Below, piece after piece: positions 51,167 through 59,554 of a stretch of 64,000 nucleotides of DNA. The position numbers were made by a program, and so were the translations under genes. Origin of the DNA: CBDDBH01 sp965225625. Lineage in GTDB: Bacteria; Pseudomonadota; Gammaproteobacteria; JADZEE01. The stretch covers positions 116,119-180,118 of the forward strand of contig CBDDBH010000025.1 of assembly GCA_965225625.1 (NCBI GenBank), given 5' to 3'. The notes under the pieces were generated by a model, which was not told where the DNA came from, searched no databases, and was given only the letters and a program-made list of their open reading frames with translations. Every line of letters begins with the position of its first letter. Positions within the stretch are counted from its first letter, which is position 1.

Positions 51167-53377
51167 CTAGGTCTCGTCAAGCAGGCGTCGTAAATCCTCG
51201 GCACATTGCTGTTGTGCCGCAATGCCGGCTTTGCGGTCAACGGGCACTGCTTCGTTGGCGGCAGGCGGTGGGTTCATGTGCGGTGGGAAAACGGCGACTT
51301 GTTGCTTGGCTCCCGATGCACGGCGTTTGAAATACAGTGGTCTGGCATTCACACGTTTGGCTGGGGCGAGGTCGCCGTCCACTTCCTCCAGGTCCCACCA
51401 CCATTTTTTGATCGGGTTGATTTCCCCATTCCCGCGCCAATCGTCGAATTTTGCGAGCGACTTCCGCGCGAATGGCAGATATATCCCCGCCCACAGCAAC
51501 ATGCGGTTGAACAACAGGTTCTCGCTCTGAAATGGGCAGGTAGCCATGCACCGGCCGCACAATGCGCCGGCCGGGTTGGTGATTCGATAGTTCGCACAGC
51601 GCTGCACATCCGGTTTCCAGATTTCATAGCCGTTGAACAGAATTTTGTCTCCGTATGAGATGGCATCGCAGGGACACTCGCGCGCGCATTTGTTACATTG
51701 GTTACAGAAGTCCTGCAGGCCGAAGTCCACATACTTGTCGGGCTGCAACGGCAGGTCGGTGGTAACGATCGAGTCCTTGAAGCGCGGGCCGAGAAACGGA
51801 TTGAGCACCGTTTCACCGATGCGGCTCAATTCGCCGATGCCGGCGTGCACGCACAGAGGAATGTGAAGAACGTCCTCATCCCATACCGTGTGGGAGCGCG
51901 CTGACCATCCCAGACCCCTGATGTGCTCGGCAATCACGCTCGAGAGAAATGCACCGCGCATGTACGCGCGGAAACTCTGCGAATTGCTGATCCAGTCATC
52001 GCCGCTCGAGCCCGACATCGTTTCCTGGCTTTGATCGAGCACCAGCACAATCGCGTTTTTGTGATAAGGCTCGATCGGTGTGCCGTCGAGGTGGTGGGAG
52101 TACCAGGTGTGCTCGTATGCCGGCGTGAAACCCACGATGTCCGCACCGAGAAAATGGCTCAGTGCGCGGATCCGTTCGGCGTTGGCGACAGGATCGTCCG
52201 AGCCTGCCGCCTTGGCGGCTGCCGGTTCGCCGAATTGCAGCGGGATGGTCTCCGCCGCGACCGACGCCATAGTGGCCCCGATCGGTTCCTTTTCCGTGAA
52301 GCGGCCATGGTTGCTTTCACGTTTGGCGGCTGCACCGATGTCACCCATCGCCGCACGCGTGAAAAACTCCGCTCTCTTGGGTACACGTTCGATAGCTTCG
52401 TGGTCGATGCGGGTCGTAGGTGCTTCGACGCGCTTGATACGCTCCATTGGGTAAGCGCCTCGGTGCAAAGCGCGGTGCTCGCCGCGCAGCCGTTTCCACC
52501 CCGGTTTGGTCCCGCCGATACCCAGCCAATAAGCAGGCCCCCTGGCGCTGAGATCGGCAAGCAAGCCCCGGGGCGCGAGTGGCTGGTCGATACGGATCTC
52601 CAGTGCAGTGGATACGACTGCAACGCCAAATCGCTTGCCGAGGAAGGGATTTATGATCTCGTCGTTGCCGTTGGTCTGCCGGATTTCGCCGAGGCCGGCC
52701 GCGAGCATTACATGCTCCATATCGAGACTGCTTGCGGTGGCAATGTGTGCACAGGCTGACCAGCCCAACCGGCGGATGTACATCGCGATCACCACCGCGA
52801 CTTCGGCGGCGCGGGCAGCGGCCCGCGCTGCGTGGCTGCCGCTGATCAGATCCGCGCCAGGCTTACCCGGACGAGGATCGGGCGGGTATTCGCTGACGAT
52901 AGCCACTGCGAACGGGTGGTTTCCACAGTCTATGTTGGTTGCGCGCTCAGAGGGTGCGTGTGCCGCCGGTCCGTATTGGTAGGGCTGATCGCTCGGCGCG
53001 CCGGATTTCGCGCCGTTTTTAAAATTAACTTCAACGGGTTTGGCGAGCCGGGCGTCGAGGGGGATCCTGCACGCGCCGACCTGACTCGCGTCCAGAAAAT
53101 AACACAGGCTTTTCAAGTGACGCAGACGCTCTTCGGGATCGTTCGGGATCACCGCTGGGTTATCTCGAACCTCGCCGTTGCGCAGACGTTGGTAGCAATC
53201 GAAAAACCGCGGCAACGCATTGGCAAGACTGTGGGTGTTGGCCGGATCGCGGACCACCAAAGGTTGCGGCGCGCCAGCGCGTTTATAGTCCGGTGGCTTA
53301 TCGGCGCGTGGCATCCGTTCCAGAGGATAAGGGCCGAGGTGCGGCGGACGGTTCCGGCTTGAAAAGAGCTTCAGCAT
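51167..53377 (-). CDS. internally duplicated reductive-dehalogenase-like protein
   Basis: 736 residues from ATG 53377 (MLKLFSSRNRPP). Two homologous reductase-like halves: the first around SLCYFLDASQVGACRIPL, ... YIRRLGWSACAHIATASSLD ... GLGEIRQTNGNDEIINPFLG; the second around ALSHFLGADIVGFTPAYEHT, ... HIRGLGWSARSHTVWDEDVL ... GIGELSRIGETVLNPFLGPR. Only the second is followed by the 4Fe-4S module CNQCNKCARECPCDAI and C...CGRCMATCPFQ. No signal peptide is evident. The start overlaps the stop of the MetE-like gene, so the genes are coupled. In this operon it may act with the Rieske oxygenase and MetE-like protein on a methylated or halogenated substrate. Confidence 0.85.
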   Translation of the reverse strand: MLKLFSSRNRPPHLGPYPLERMPRADKPPDYKRAGAPQPLVVRDPANTHSLANALPRFFDCYQRLRNGEVRDNPAVIPNDPEERLRHLKSLCYFLDASQVGACRIPLDARLAKPVEVNFKNGAKSGAPSDQPYQYGPAAHAPSERATNIDCGNHPFAVAIVSEYPPDPRPGKPGADLISGSHAARAAARAAEVAVVIAMYIRRLGWSACAHIATASSLDMEHVMLAAGLGEIRQTNGNDEIINPFLGKRFGVAVVSTALEIRIDQPLAPRGLLADLSARGPAYWLGIGGTKPGWKRLRGEHRALHRGAYPMERIKRVEAPTTRIDHEAIERVPKRAEFFTRAAMGDIGAAAKRESNHGRFTEKEPIGATMASVAAETIPLQFGEPAAAKAAGSDDPVANAERIRALSHFLGADIVGFTPAYEHTWYSHHLDGTPIEPYHKNAIVLVLDQSQETMSGSSGDDWISNSQSFRAYMRGAFLSSVIAEHIRGLGWSARSHTVWDEDVLHIPLCVHAGIGELSRIGETVLNPFLGPRFKDSIVTTDLPLQPDKYVDFGLQDFCNQCNKCARECPCDAISYGDKILFNGYEIWKPDVQRCANYRITNPAGALCGRCMATCPFQSENLLFNRMLLWAGIYLPFARKSLAKFDDWRGNGEINPIKKWWWDLEEVDGDLAPAKRVNARPLYFKRRASGAKQQVAVFPPHMNPPPAANEAVPVDRKAGIAAQQQCAEDLRRLLDET

Positions 53378-54408
53378 ACTGGCGCCTCTGCGTGGAGTTT
53401 TAAGAGCTCTGGGATTGTCGCCGGGTCGCGGCGTCCAAACCCGCATTCAGTAGCAATACCGAAACGCACCGTGTGTTGCTCCGCAACCGATATGCGGTCG
53501 CGGATGCCGTCCAGGCCGCCGGTCATGTGCACAAGACCGAGATACAACTGAGTTTCGGATGGCAATTTGAGCGCCGCTAACGGGGCGAAGTACGCATCGT
53601 CATTTCGTTCCCGCGGTACTGGTAAATGGATCCAGTTCACCGCGCGGGCAACGCCTTTGCTGATCGCGTTTGCGAAAAGCACGGCGCTGCCGGTGTCGGT
53701 GGGCTCGACAATGTGCTTGTGCCCCGGATCGCCATAGCAGAGGTGGATCCCAAACTCCGCTCCCTGCGGCACCCAATTCGCGATACGCGCGAGGCGTTCG
53801 ACCGTGCCACCCAGAATGTCCTCGTAGAACACCGACTCCGGACCACCATCGTATCCCAGAATTTCATGACACACGTCCAACTGGATGGCGAGGTCTTCGT
53901 GCGGAATGGCCGCCACCATGGCGGCTACCTCCTTTTGCAGCGCCCGCTCATAAGCGGGTTCGAATGCCGCTTGTTGCTCTTCGACGATGAAACAGATGAT
54001 GACCGCGGTCGGCGTTGGCAACGATACCTGGAAGCGGACACCCTCGGGGATCGTTCCGGCATCGCGCAGGCGCTTGAACGTTTGGTAAGAAGCAATCGCC
54101 TCTGTGGCGTATCCGAGTGCAGGAAATTCGAGCTCAATGTAAGGGAAACCGTCGCGCATCTTATAGTAAGGTCGGTTTTCGAACTCTTCTCCGCCCAGGG
54201 TATAGGGGATCTCCATACCGAGTTCGCAATTCGGGTGGTCTGCGAACAAGGGCTGCTGCCACCCGATCCATTCACTCCTGCTGCCAGTCTCACCGTCGGG
54301 GTAGCGTTTCGCGCGATCGCCGACCGTTTGCGAAAGGGCGCGGAATACCGCCTCGGCGTCCGCAAGCCCGATGCTGCCGCAAAAAAGTAGGTCTTTGTGA
54401 TCGTCCAT
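53371..54408 (-). CDS. cobalamin-independent methionine synthase (MetE C-domain)-like protein 1
   Basis: 345 residues, UROD/MetE-like barrel. DLLFCGSIGLADAEAVFRAL opens it; zinc ligands are suggested by IHLCYGDPGHKH (His, Cys) and ATECGFGRRDPATIPEL (Cys), the positions of MetE His641, Cys643 and Cys726. The N-terminal MetE duplicate is absent, as in methyltransferases that use other methyl donors. It is coupled to the duplicated reductive-dehalogenase-like gene and 47 nt after a Rieske oxygenase gene. A homologue lies at 58214-59281. Confidence 0.85.
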   Translation of the reverse strand: MDDHKDLLFCGSIGLADAEAVFRALSQTVGDRAKRYPDGETGSRSEWIGWQQPLFADHPNCELGMEIPYTLGGEEFENRPYYKMRDGFPYIELEFPALGYATEAIASYQTFKRLRDAGTIPEGVRFQVSLPTPTAVIICFIVEEQQAAFEPAYERALQKEVAAMVAAIPHEDLAIQLDVCHEILGYDGGPESVFYEDILGGTVERLARIANWVPQGAEFGIHLCYGDPGHKHIVEPTDTGSAVLFANAISKGVARAVNWIHLPVPRERNDDAYFAPLAALKLPSETQLYLGLVHMTGGLDGIRDRISVAEQHTVRFGIATECGFGRRDPATIPELLKLHAEAPVC

Positions 54409-54455
54409 TGTGCTGCTCCTCCAACGGGGCGAGTGCGTAGTGGTCTATGCTGTCG

Positions 54456-55607
54456 TCAATTCGGTGTGACCCCGGCCAACATTTCCGCCAGGTACCGGTA
54501 GAAGTAGAACACGCAACGCTCCTTTGCGCTGATTGGACCCCGCTCGATCCGACGTGAGGCGAGTACGCTCTGCAGGCGCCAGGTGCCTTGTGAATCCTCG
54601 GTATTCAGCTTGTGTAGATTTTCGTTGCTTTCCCGGCAGTACTCGCCTTCCTCGACACCCTCGAATGCGCGCGGCGACACTGTCAACCCCGAAATAATGC
54701 GTGAGTGCGTCCGGTCGATCGGCAAAATAGACAGCCACGGTAGCTGCCCGGGGATGGCCGGGAACACGAGATTCGGGTAAATGAACGCCGCGTTCATTGT
54801 GGCGCGGTCCTCCTCGGGTAGACCTTCCGTGTAGCGGTCAAGGTCTACGCCCATGGCGCTTGCGCGATCGGCCAGGATAGGGGTCCGATGATGCACCCAG
54901 TGTTCGTGAGCGCCGACGAAATAAGTCCCGAGCGCCGGCATCATCGGTTCCGCGGTCTCCGCGTGTAACCCCATATGATGATAGCTGTCCATGCCGTTCT
55001 CGCATGATAGTTTCCAGTTTCCGTTCCAGATCTCATCGTACCAGGCTGCAGTGCGCCATTCGTTAAGCCCGTAAGCACTAAAACGCTCAGCTATGCTTGC
55101 CAGGCGCTCCGACAATGGACTGAGCGTATCGTCCAGCGTTACGAATATAAAGCCTAGCCAGGTTTCCAATCGAAATTCTGGCAACCGGCAGCTCTGCGCG
55201 TCGAAGGTTCGATTGTCCTCCATACCGGGCGCCGCGCGCAGCTGGCCGTCGAGCTCGTAGGTCCATTTATGATATGGGCAGACGAAAAGCCCGGTGTTTC
55301 CCGATTCCGCTGCCACCTTCATGTAACGATGACGGCAGACGTTCGACAGCGCACGCAGTCTTCCGTCAGGTCCGCGTACGACTACCATCGGTTCTTCGAG
55401 TAGTTCAATCGTAAAATAGTCGCCGGGTTTGCGCAGCTGCTCTTCGCGCCCAACACAGATCCACTCATGCCGAAAGATGCGCTCCATTTCAATCTCAAAG
55501 AGTTCATCTGAGAGGTAAGCTGCCGGCGGCAGCATGCGGGCATCCTGAGGATCCATGTCGCTATATTCGGCCATCGCGCGTAACAACTCGCCGGTTCCTT
55601 CGTTCAT
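54456..55607 (-). CDS. Rieske non-heme iron oxygenase alpha subunit
   Basis: 383 residues from ATG 55607 (MNEGTGELLRAMAEYSD). Rieske ligands CRHRYMKVA and CPYHKWTYELDG; the mononuclear iron site is NGMDSYHHMGLHAET (Asp and two His). Catalytic-domain start NWKLSCENGMDSYHHMG is typical of ring-hydroxylating and O-/N-demethylating oxygenases. It is the first gene of a minus-strand set with the MetE-like and duplicated reductive-dehalogenase-like genes. No reductase component is present. A palindromic repeat lies just upstream. Confidence 0.92.
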   Translation of the reverse strand: MNEGTGELLRAMAEYSDMDPQDARMLPPAAYLSDELFEIEMERIFRHEWICVGREEQLRKPGDYFTIELLEEPMVVVRGPDGRLRALSNVCRHRYMKVAAESGNTGLFVCPYHKWTYELDGQLRAAPGMEDNRTFDAQSCRLPEFRLETWLGFIFVTLDDTLSPLSERLASIAERFSAYGLNEWRTAAWYDEIWNGNWKLSCENGMDSYHHMGLHAETAEPMMPALGTYFVGAHEHWVHHRTPILADRASAMGVDLDRYTEGLPEEDRATMNAAFIYPNLVFPAIPGQLPWLSILPIDRTHSRIISGLTVSPRAFEGVEEGEYCRESNENLHKLNTEDSQGTWRLQSVLASRRIERGPISAKERCVFYFYRYLAEMLAGVTPN

Positions 55608-55641
55608 GTGCCGTATCCTCCCAATCGGTCGCACGTCTTTG

Positions 55642-55718
55642 CTGGAATTACGGGGGAATTACGGGGACAGTTTACTTAATTCGTGCACGAATTATGTAAA
55701 CTGTCCCCGTAATTCCAG
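55642..55718. repeat. long near-perfect palindrome (REP-like)
   Basis: 29-nt arms at 55655-55683 and 55688-55716, starting GGAATTACGGGGACAGTTTA, pair with a single mismatch around a TGCA loop. The 5' side carries an extra tandem copy of GGAATTACGGGG (55644-55655). It looks like the palindromes mobilised by REP-associated transposases in gammaproteobacteria. It lies upstream of the Rieske gene. Confidence 0.8.
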
Positions 55719-55823
55719 TTCTACCCCTCCGGTAGCTTCCGAGTGACGCCCCCGATCTCGTGGTGAGTCTCCATGGTTGGAAGCTTTGCTATTGACCTGG
55801 TCAAGCTATTTGGTACACCCCAG

Positions 55824-56702
55824 TTAAGCAACGTCTTTCATGTTCGCCAATTGTTTCTCAAAGTTATTCGGACTGATGTATCCCAGAGTTGAGTGCAATC
55901 GATGTCGGTTGTAAAACATCAAGATGTAATTCAATACATCCTGTTGCGCTTCATGACGCGTCTGGTAGTGACACCACTGCACCCGTTCTTGTTTCAGAGA
56001 GCCAAAGAAACTTTCAACCACCGCATTGTCCCAGCAGTTAGCCCTACGGCTCATGCTGCTTATGAAACCGTGGGCTTTGAGCAGTTGCCGGAACAGCTTG
56101 CTGGCATACTGTGAACCCCGATCCGAATGATGGATCAAACCGGCTGTTGGTCGGCGTTGCCAGATGGCCATGGTCAAGGCATCACAAACCAGCTGCGCCG
56201 TCATGCGTGAACTCATACTCCATCCCACGATTTTCCTAGAGCATAAATCAATGACCACTGCCAGATACAACCAACCTTCCTGAGTCCAGATGTACGTTAT
56301 GTCAGAGGCGTAAATCTGATCTACCTGGGCGACATCAAACTGGCGATCTAGCAAATTATCAAACACCGGTTGCTGGTGATTGCTGTTCGTCGTCACCTTG
56401 AACTTTTTACGGTGACGTACCTGAACGCCTGCTTCGCGCATCAGCTTTCTGGCTTTGTCGCGGTTCACTGGATAGCCTAGAACGTTTAATGCCTTCGCCA
56501 TCCGGCGAGAGCCGTAACTATAGCGAGAGCTTGCAGCGATATCTTTGACCCATTCCAGCATCTCCCGGTGCACTGGATCGGTCGGCTTGTTCGCCACGTT
56601 TGCCCGATAGTGGTAATAACCGCTACGGTTGACACCCAATACCCGACATTGCAGGCTGATGGGATAGGTATTCTTATGCTGGGTGATAAACGAATATTTC
56701 AC
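55824..56702 (-). CDS. IS3 family transposase orfB
   Basis: 292 residues. Helix-turn-helix-like start MKYSFITQHKNTYPISLQCR, HTH_21-like RSGYYHYRANVANKPTDPVH, then the rve core: YASDITYIWTQEGWLYLAVV (D), GLIHHSDRGSQYASKLFRQL (D), ANCWDNAVVESFFGSLKQER (E). End STLGYISPNNFEKQLANMKD. Complete. It is normally made as an orfAB fusion by -1 frameshifting; orfA ends at 56699, overlapping by 4 nt. Confidence 0.9.
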   Translation of the reverse strand: MKYSFITQHKNTYPISLQCRVLGVNRSGYYHYRANVANKPTDPVHREMLEWVKDIAASSRYSYGSRRMAKALNVLGYPVNRDKARKLMREAGVQVRHRKKFKVTTNSNHQQPVFDNLLDRQFDVAQVDQIYASDITYIWTQEGWLYLAVVIDLCSRKIVGWSMSSRMTAQLVCDALTMAIWQRRPTAGLIHHSDRGSQYASKLFRQLLKAHGFISSMSRRANCWDNAVVESFFGSLKQERVQWCHYQTRHEAQQDVLNYILMFYNRHRLHSTLGYISPNNFEKQLANMKDVA

Positions 56703-56888
56703 TTCGTTTCGGCTGCAAAGAATACCGTCGCTTTTTTTAAGATATCTTTCTCCATCTCCAACCGCCTCACCTGGGCTTTAAGCTTTCTAACCTCTTCTTG
56801 TTCCGGTGTTAGCTTGCCATTCCCACGAAACGCTTGGCCCTCTTGCGGATCAAACTCTTTCGCCCAGCGACTCAGCATGTTCGCATTA
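56699..56888 (-). pseudogene. IS3 orfA, 3' part
   Basis: Reads NANMLSRWAKEFDPQEGQAF, then KLTPEQEEVRKLKAQVRRLE and EKDILKKATVFFAAETK, the leucine-zipper end of an IS3 orfA. The 5' part is on the other side of IS630 at 57990-58095. Confidence 0.85.
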
Positions 56889-57989
56889 CTCACTAGTCGA
56901 TAAATAAGGCGACATCGATGGAACTTTCTGAGAGCGTACCGATCGGATCAGATATGAAACTGGACGGCCGCACGCTTGACCATTCGACCTTGGAAGCTAT
57001 TCGCTTGATGGCGATAGAGCGCGTTCGCGAAGGCGAGTCGCCGGCGACGGTGATCGCATCGTTCGGGTTCAACCGGACGACCATCTACAAATGGATCAAA
57101 GCGGCGATGCAGCCGGGTGTCGGCATCAAGGCGTTGCGTTCGACGAAGGCTACGGGGCGGCCACGAACCCTGAGCGCGGCGCAAGAGCGACAGGTGTTCC
57201 GCTGGATCAATGGTCGTGACCCGCGACAGTATGGATTGGACTTCGGCTTGTGGACGCGCGCGGTGGTCGTGGAGTTGGTGACGCAGAAGTTCGGGGTGAC
57301 GATAGGCGTCACGGCGGTCGGGGAGTTGTTGGCGAAACTGGGATTGACGCCGCAGAAGCCGCTGCAGCGAGCCTATCAGCGGGACCCCGAGGCGATTGAA
57401 CGCTGGCAGCGTGAAACCTTCCCAGCCATCGCCCGTCAAGCGAAACAGCACGGTGGCGAGGTGTTTTTCTGGGATGAGTCTGGCTTCCGTGCTGATACGG
57501 TGCACGGTAAGACCTGGGGCGTGCGCGGCCAGACGCCGGTCGTGTACCGACCCGGACAGCGTCAATCGTTCAGTGCCGCCTCGGCGGTCAACGCCAACGG
57601 GGCGTTCTGGTTTTGCACCTATAGCGGCGCGCTCAAAGCCGCTTTGTTTGTCACCTTGCTGCGCCAGCTCATGCGGGGCCGGCGCAAGCCGGTGCATCTC
57701 GTGCTCGACAGTCTGCCGGCGCACAAGACCGCGCGCGTGCGCGACTACGTCGCTTCGACGAATGGCCGGCTGAGCCTGCATTTTCTGCCCGGTTACGCGC
57801 CAGACCTGAACCCCGATGAATGGGTGTGGAGTCACGTCAAGCGCACGGGTGCGGCGCGACGGACGCTGCGGGCGGGCGAAACACTGCGCGAGAAGATCGA
57901 GGAGCAACTCACCCAACTCAAGCGTATGCCCCACCTTGTTCGATCATTCTTTCTTGCTCCATCTGTCGCCTATATTGGCGACTGCTGAG
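56889..57989 (+). mobile_element. IS630 family insertion sequence, copy 2
   Basis: 1101 bp with TA duplications at 56887-56888 and 57990-57991, inserted in the IS3 orfA gene. Opposite orientation to copy 1 (30878-31978); about 25 kb separates them. Confidence 0.9.
56918..57988 (+). CDS. IS630 family transposase (copy 2)
   Basis: 356 residues, nearly identical to the copy at 30879-31949, with the same HTH (FGFNRTTIYKWIKAAMQ) and DDE residues (FFWDESGFRAD, LVLDSLPAHKT, APDLNPDEWVW). Intact. Confidence 0.92.
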   Translation: MELSESVPIGSDMKLDGRTLDHSTLEAIRLMAIERVREGESPATVIASFGFNRTTIYKWIKAAMQPGVGIKALRSTKATGRPRTLSAAQERQVFRWINGRDPRQYGLDFGLWTRAVVVELVTQKFGVTIGVTAVGELLAKLGLTPQKPLQRAYQRDPEAIERWQRETFPAIARQAKQHGGEVFFWDESGFRADTVHGKTWGVRGQTPVVYRPGQRQSFSAASAVNANGAFWFCTYSGALKAALFVTLLRQLMRGRRKPVHLVLDSLPAHKTARVRDYVASTNGRLSLHFLPGYAPDLNPDEWVWSHVKRTGAARRTLRAGETLREKIEEQLTQLKRMPHLVRSFFLAPSVAYIGDC

Positions 57990-58095
57990 TAATACCTAAG
58001 CTCTTGGCCGCCGCTACTCGCGTATAACCTTGTTCTGTCACCAAACTAATCGCATCCAATTTGAATTCTTTTGAATATTTCTTCCGTCTTGTCAT
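57990..58095 (-). pseudogene. IS3 orfA, 5' part
   Basis: ATG 58095 gives MTRRKKYSKEFKLDAISLVT, then EQGYTRVAAAKSLGI, the helix-turn-helix of an IS3 orfA, cut by IS630 at a TA. It continues at 56888. Confidence 0.85.
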
Positions 58096-58213
58096 TTTTA
58101 ATTACCTCAGTTAAGTTCATTTTCTCTTAACTGAGTTGTACCGATCCAGTAGACCACGTCACTATATTAGGTGAAGCACATGCGACGGCGGTTGCGCCCC
58201 TAAGAGGTCACTG

Positions 58214-59281
58214 ATGAGCCAAAAATTAAGAGATCTGATGTTAGTCGGCAGCGTTCCATGCGACAACGTGCGCGACGTTTTCGAAATATGTGGCGAAACG
58301 CTCGGCGATCTCGTGTCGTTCCTGCCCGATGGGGAAATCGGCGATCGTCTCTCCTGGATTAACTATCTGTGCTATCGCGTCTTCAACGGCCACCCGGCCA
58401 TCGAAACCCTCGCACGCCCCGCGACAATCGATGGACTTCCTCAATGGAAGCCGACCGGCATGACCAACAACTGGGTGTTCAAGTTGAAGCCCGGAACCGA
58501 AGACCTCAGGTTTCTGGAACTTGGTTACGCCGACTACGCCATCGGTTCTTATAGCGTGTTTAACCTGTTACGCGAACTTGGAAGAATCCCGGCCGACGTC
58601 AAGTTTATGGTGTGTCTGCCCCTGACCAACAGTGCGATCGATACCTTTTTCCATGACCCTGAAGACTATTCGCAGCTACACGAGGCTTACGAAGAGGTCA
58701 TGCAACGTGAGCTGCAACGCATGTTCGAACGGATCCCTGCGGATGATCTGGTCATCCAATGGGACGTGTGTATCGAAGTTCTGGATATCGAAGGCCGGCT
58801 TCCCTGGACCCCGGAGGGAGACAAACTGAAACGCAATACGGAGACGATTGCGAATCTCTCGCCGCACATCCCCGAAGATGTCGTGCTTGGCTACCATTGG
58901 TGCTACGGCACGTTGGGTGGGTGGCCGATGACCAGACCCAAGGACCTCAATGTGTGCGTCGACCTTTCCAATACCTCAATCGAGGTGTCCGGCAGGCGCG
59001 TCGACTTCGTGCACATGCCATTACCGCGGCATTGTGAAGCGGAGTATCTCGCGCCACTGGCGCGGCTGAACACGAGCGACACCAAGGTCTATCTCGGCAG
59101 CATCCACGAAAGCGATGACGTCGAGACCAACGCCAAGCGCGCAGCACTGGCACGCCAACACCTACCGGAATGTGGATTGGCTTCAGTTTGCGGTTTCGGT
59201 CGGCGGCTGGCGATAGACGTGCCGTGGATTATGGAGCTGCATCGCGACGTTATGCACGCGGTCAATCAAGGAAAGGGGTAA
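58214..59281 (+). CDS. cobalamin-independent methionine synthase (MetE C-domain)-like protein 2
   Basis: 355 residues. DLMLVGSVPCDNVRDVFEIC opens; zinc-type ligands in GYHWCYGTLGGWPM (His, Cys) and GLASVCGFGRRLAIDVPWIM (Cys). Same length class and pattern as the gene at 53371-54408, so the two are paralogues or paired subunits. It points away from the Rieske/MetE/Rdh operon but is separated from it only by the IS3/IS630 insertions. Before those insertions the two were probably close and divergent. Confidence 0.85.
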   Translation: MSQKLRDLMLVGSVPCDNVRDVFEICGETLGDLVSFLPDGEIGDRLSWINYLCYRVFNGHPAIETLARPATIDGLPQWKPTGMTNNWVFKLKPGTEDLRFLELGYADYAIGSYSVFNLLRELGRIPADVKFMVCLPLTNSAIDTFFHDPEDYSQLHEAYEEVMQRELQRMFERIPADDLVIQWDVCIEVLDIEGRLPWTPEGDKLKRNTETIANLSPHIPEDVVLGYHWCYGTLGGWPMTRPKDLNVCVDLSNTSIEVSGRRVDFVHMPLPRHCEAEYLAPLARLNTSDTKVYLGSIHESDDVETNAKRAALARQHLPECGLASVCGFGRRLAIDVPWIMELHRDVMHAVNQGKG

Positions 59282-59495
59282 GCACAGGCGGCGCTCACCC
59301 CACACGAACAAAGCCAACGGATACGATTACGCGAAGATGCCCCGAGACGACACTCGATAGTACGATAGATCGTGAATTCAACGGCTGGTCTGGCCGGCCT
59401 GGCGATCCCGGTACAGAGATGTACACTCCGATTCCAGGACACCGGTCACCAGTCACCAGTTTCATGTCAGAGCCCGTCTATTTAATAATGAAGGA

Positions 59496-59553
59496 GAATG
59501 TTAAGGGCCAGGTCTTGCCTTTAAAGAATGTTAAGGGTCAGGTCTTGCCTTTT
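59496..59553 (+). repeat. 30-bp tandem direct repeat (REP-like)
   Basis: GAATGTTAAGGGCCAGGTCT at 59496 and GAATGTTAAGGGTCAGGTCT at 59526, each followed by TGCCTTT, in a 30-nt period. The second copy is the left arm of a hairpin split by the IS256 element. Confidence 0.75.
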
Positions 59554-59554
59554 G

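Larger units (their letters stand above)
55811..58142 (-). mobile_element. IS3 family element interrupted by IS630
   Basis: Ends share GGTACA..C.CAGTTAAG as inverted repeats (55812 side and 58142 side). Two genes in the usual orfA/orfB arrangement, with IS630 copy 2 (56889-57989) inserted at a TA inside orfA. Taking out the IS630 and one TA rejoins the orfA codons LGI-NANML perfectly. Confidence 0.75.

Noticed and set aside
30878..57989. Composite transposon bounded by the two IS630 copies
   Set aside because: Copy 2 has its own TA duplication and a perfectly rejoinable IS3 orfA, so it arrived alone; IS630 elements are not known to move long composites readily.
59496..59553. CRISPR-like repeats
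   Set aside because: Only two tandem 30-bp units without spacers; they belong to a palindromic repeat. No CRISPR array was seen in the window.
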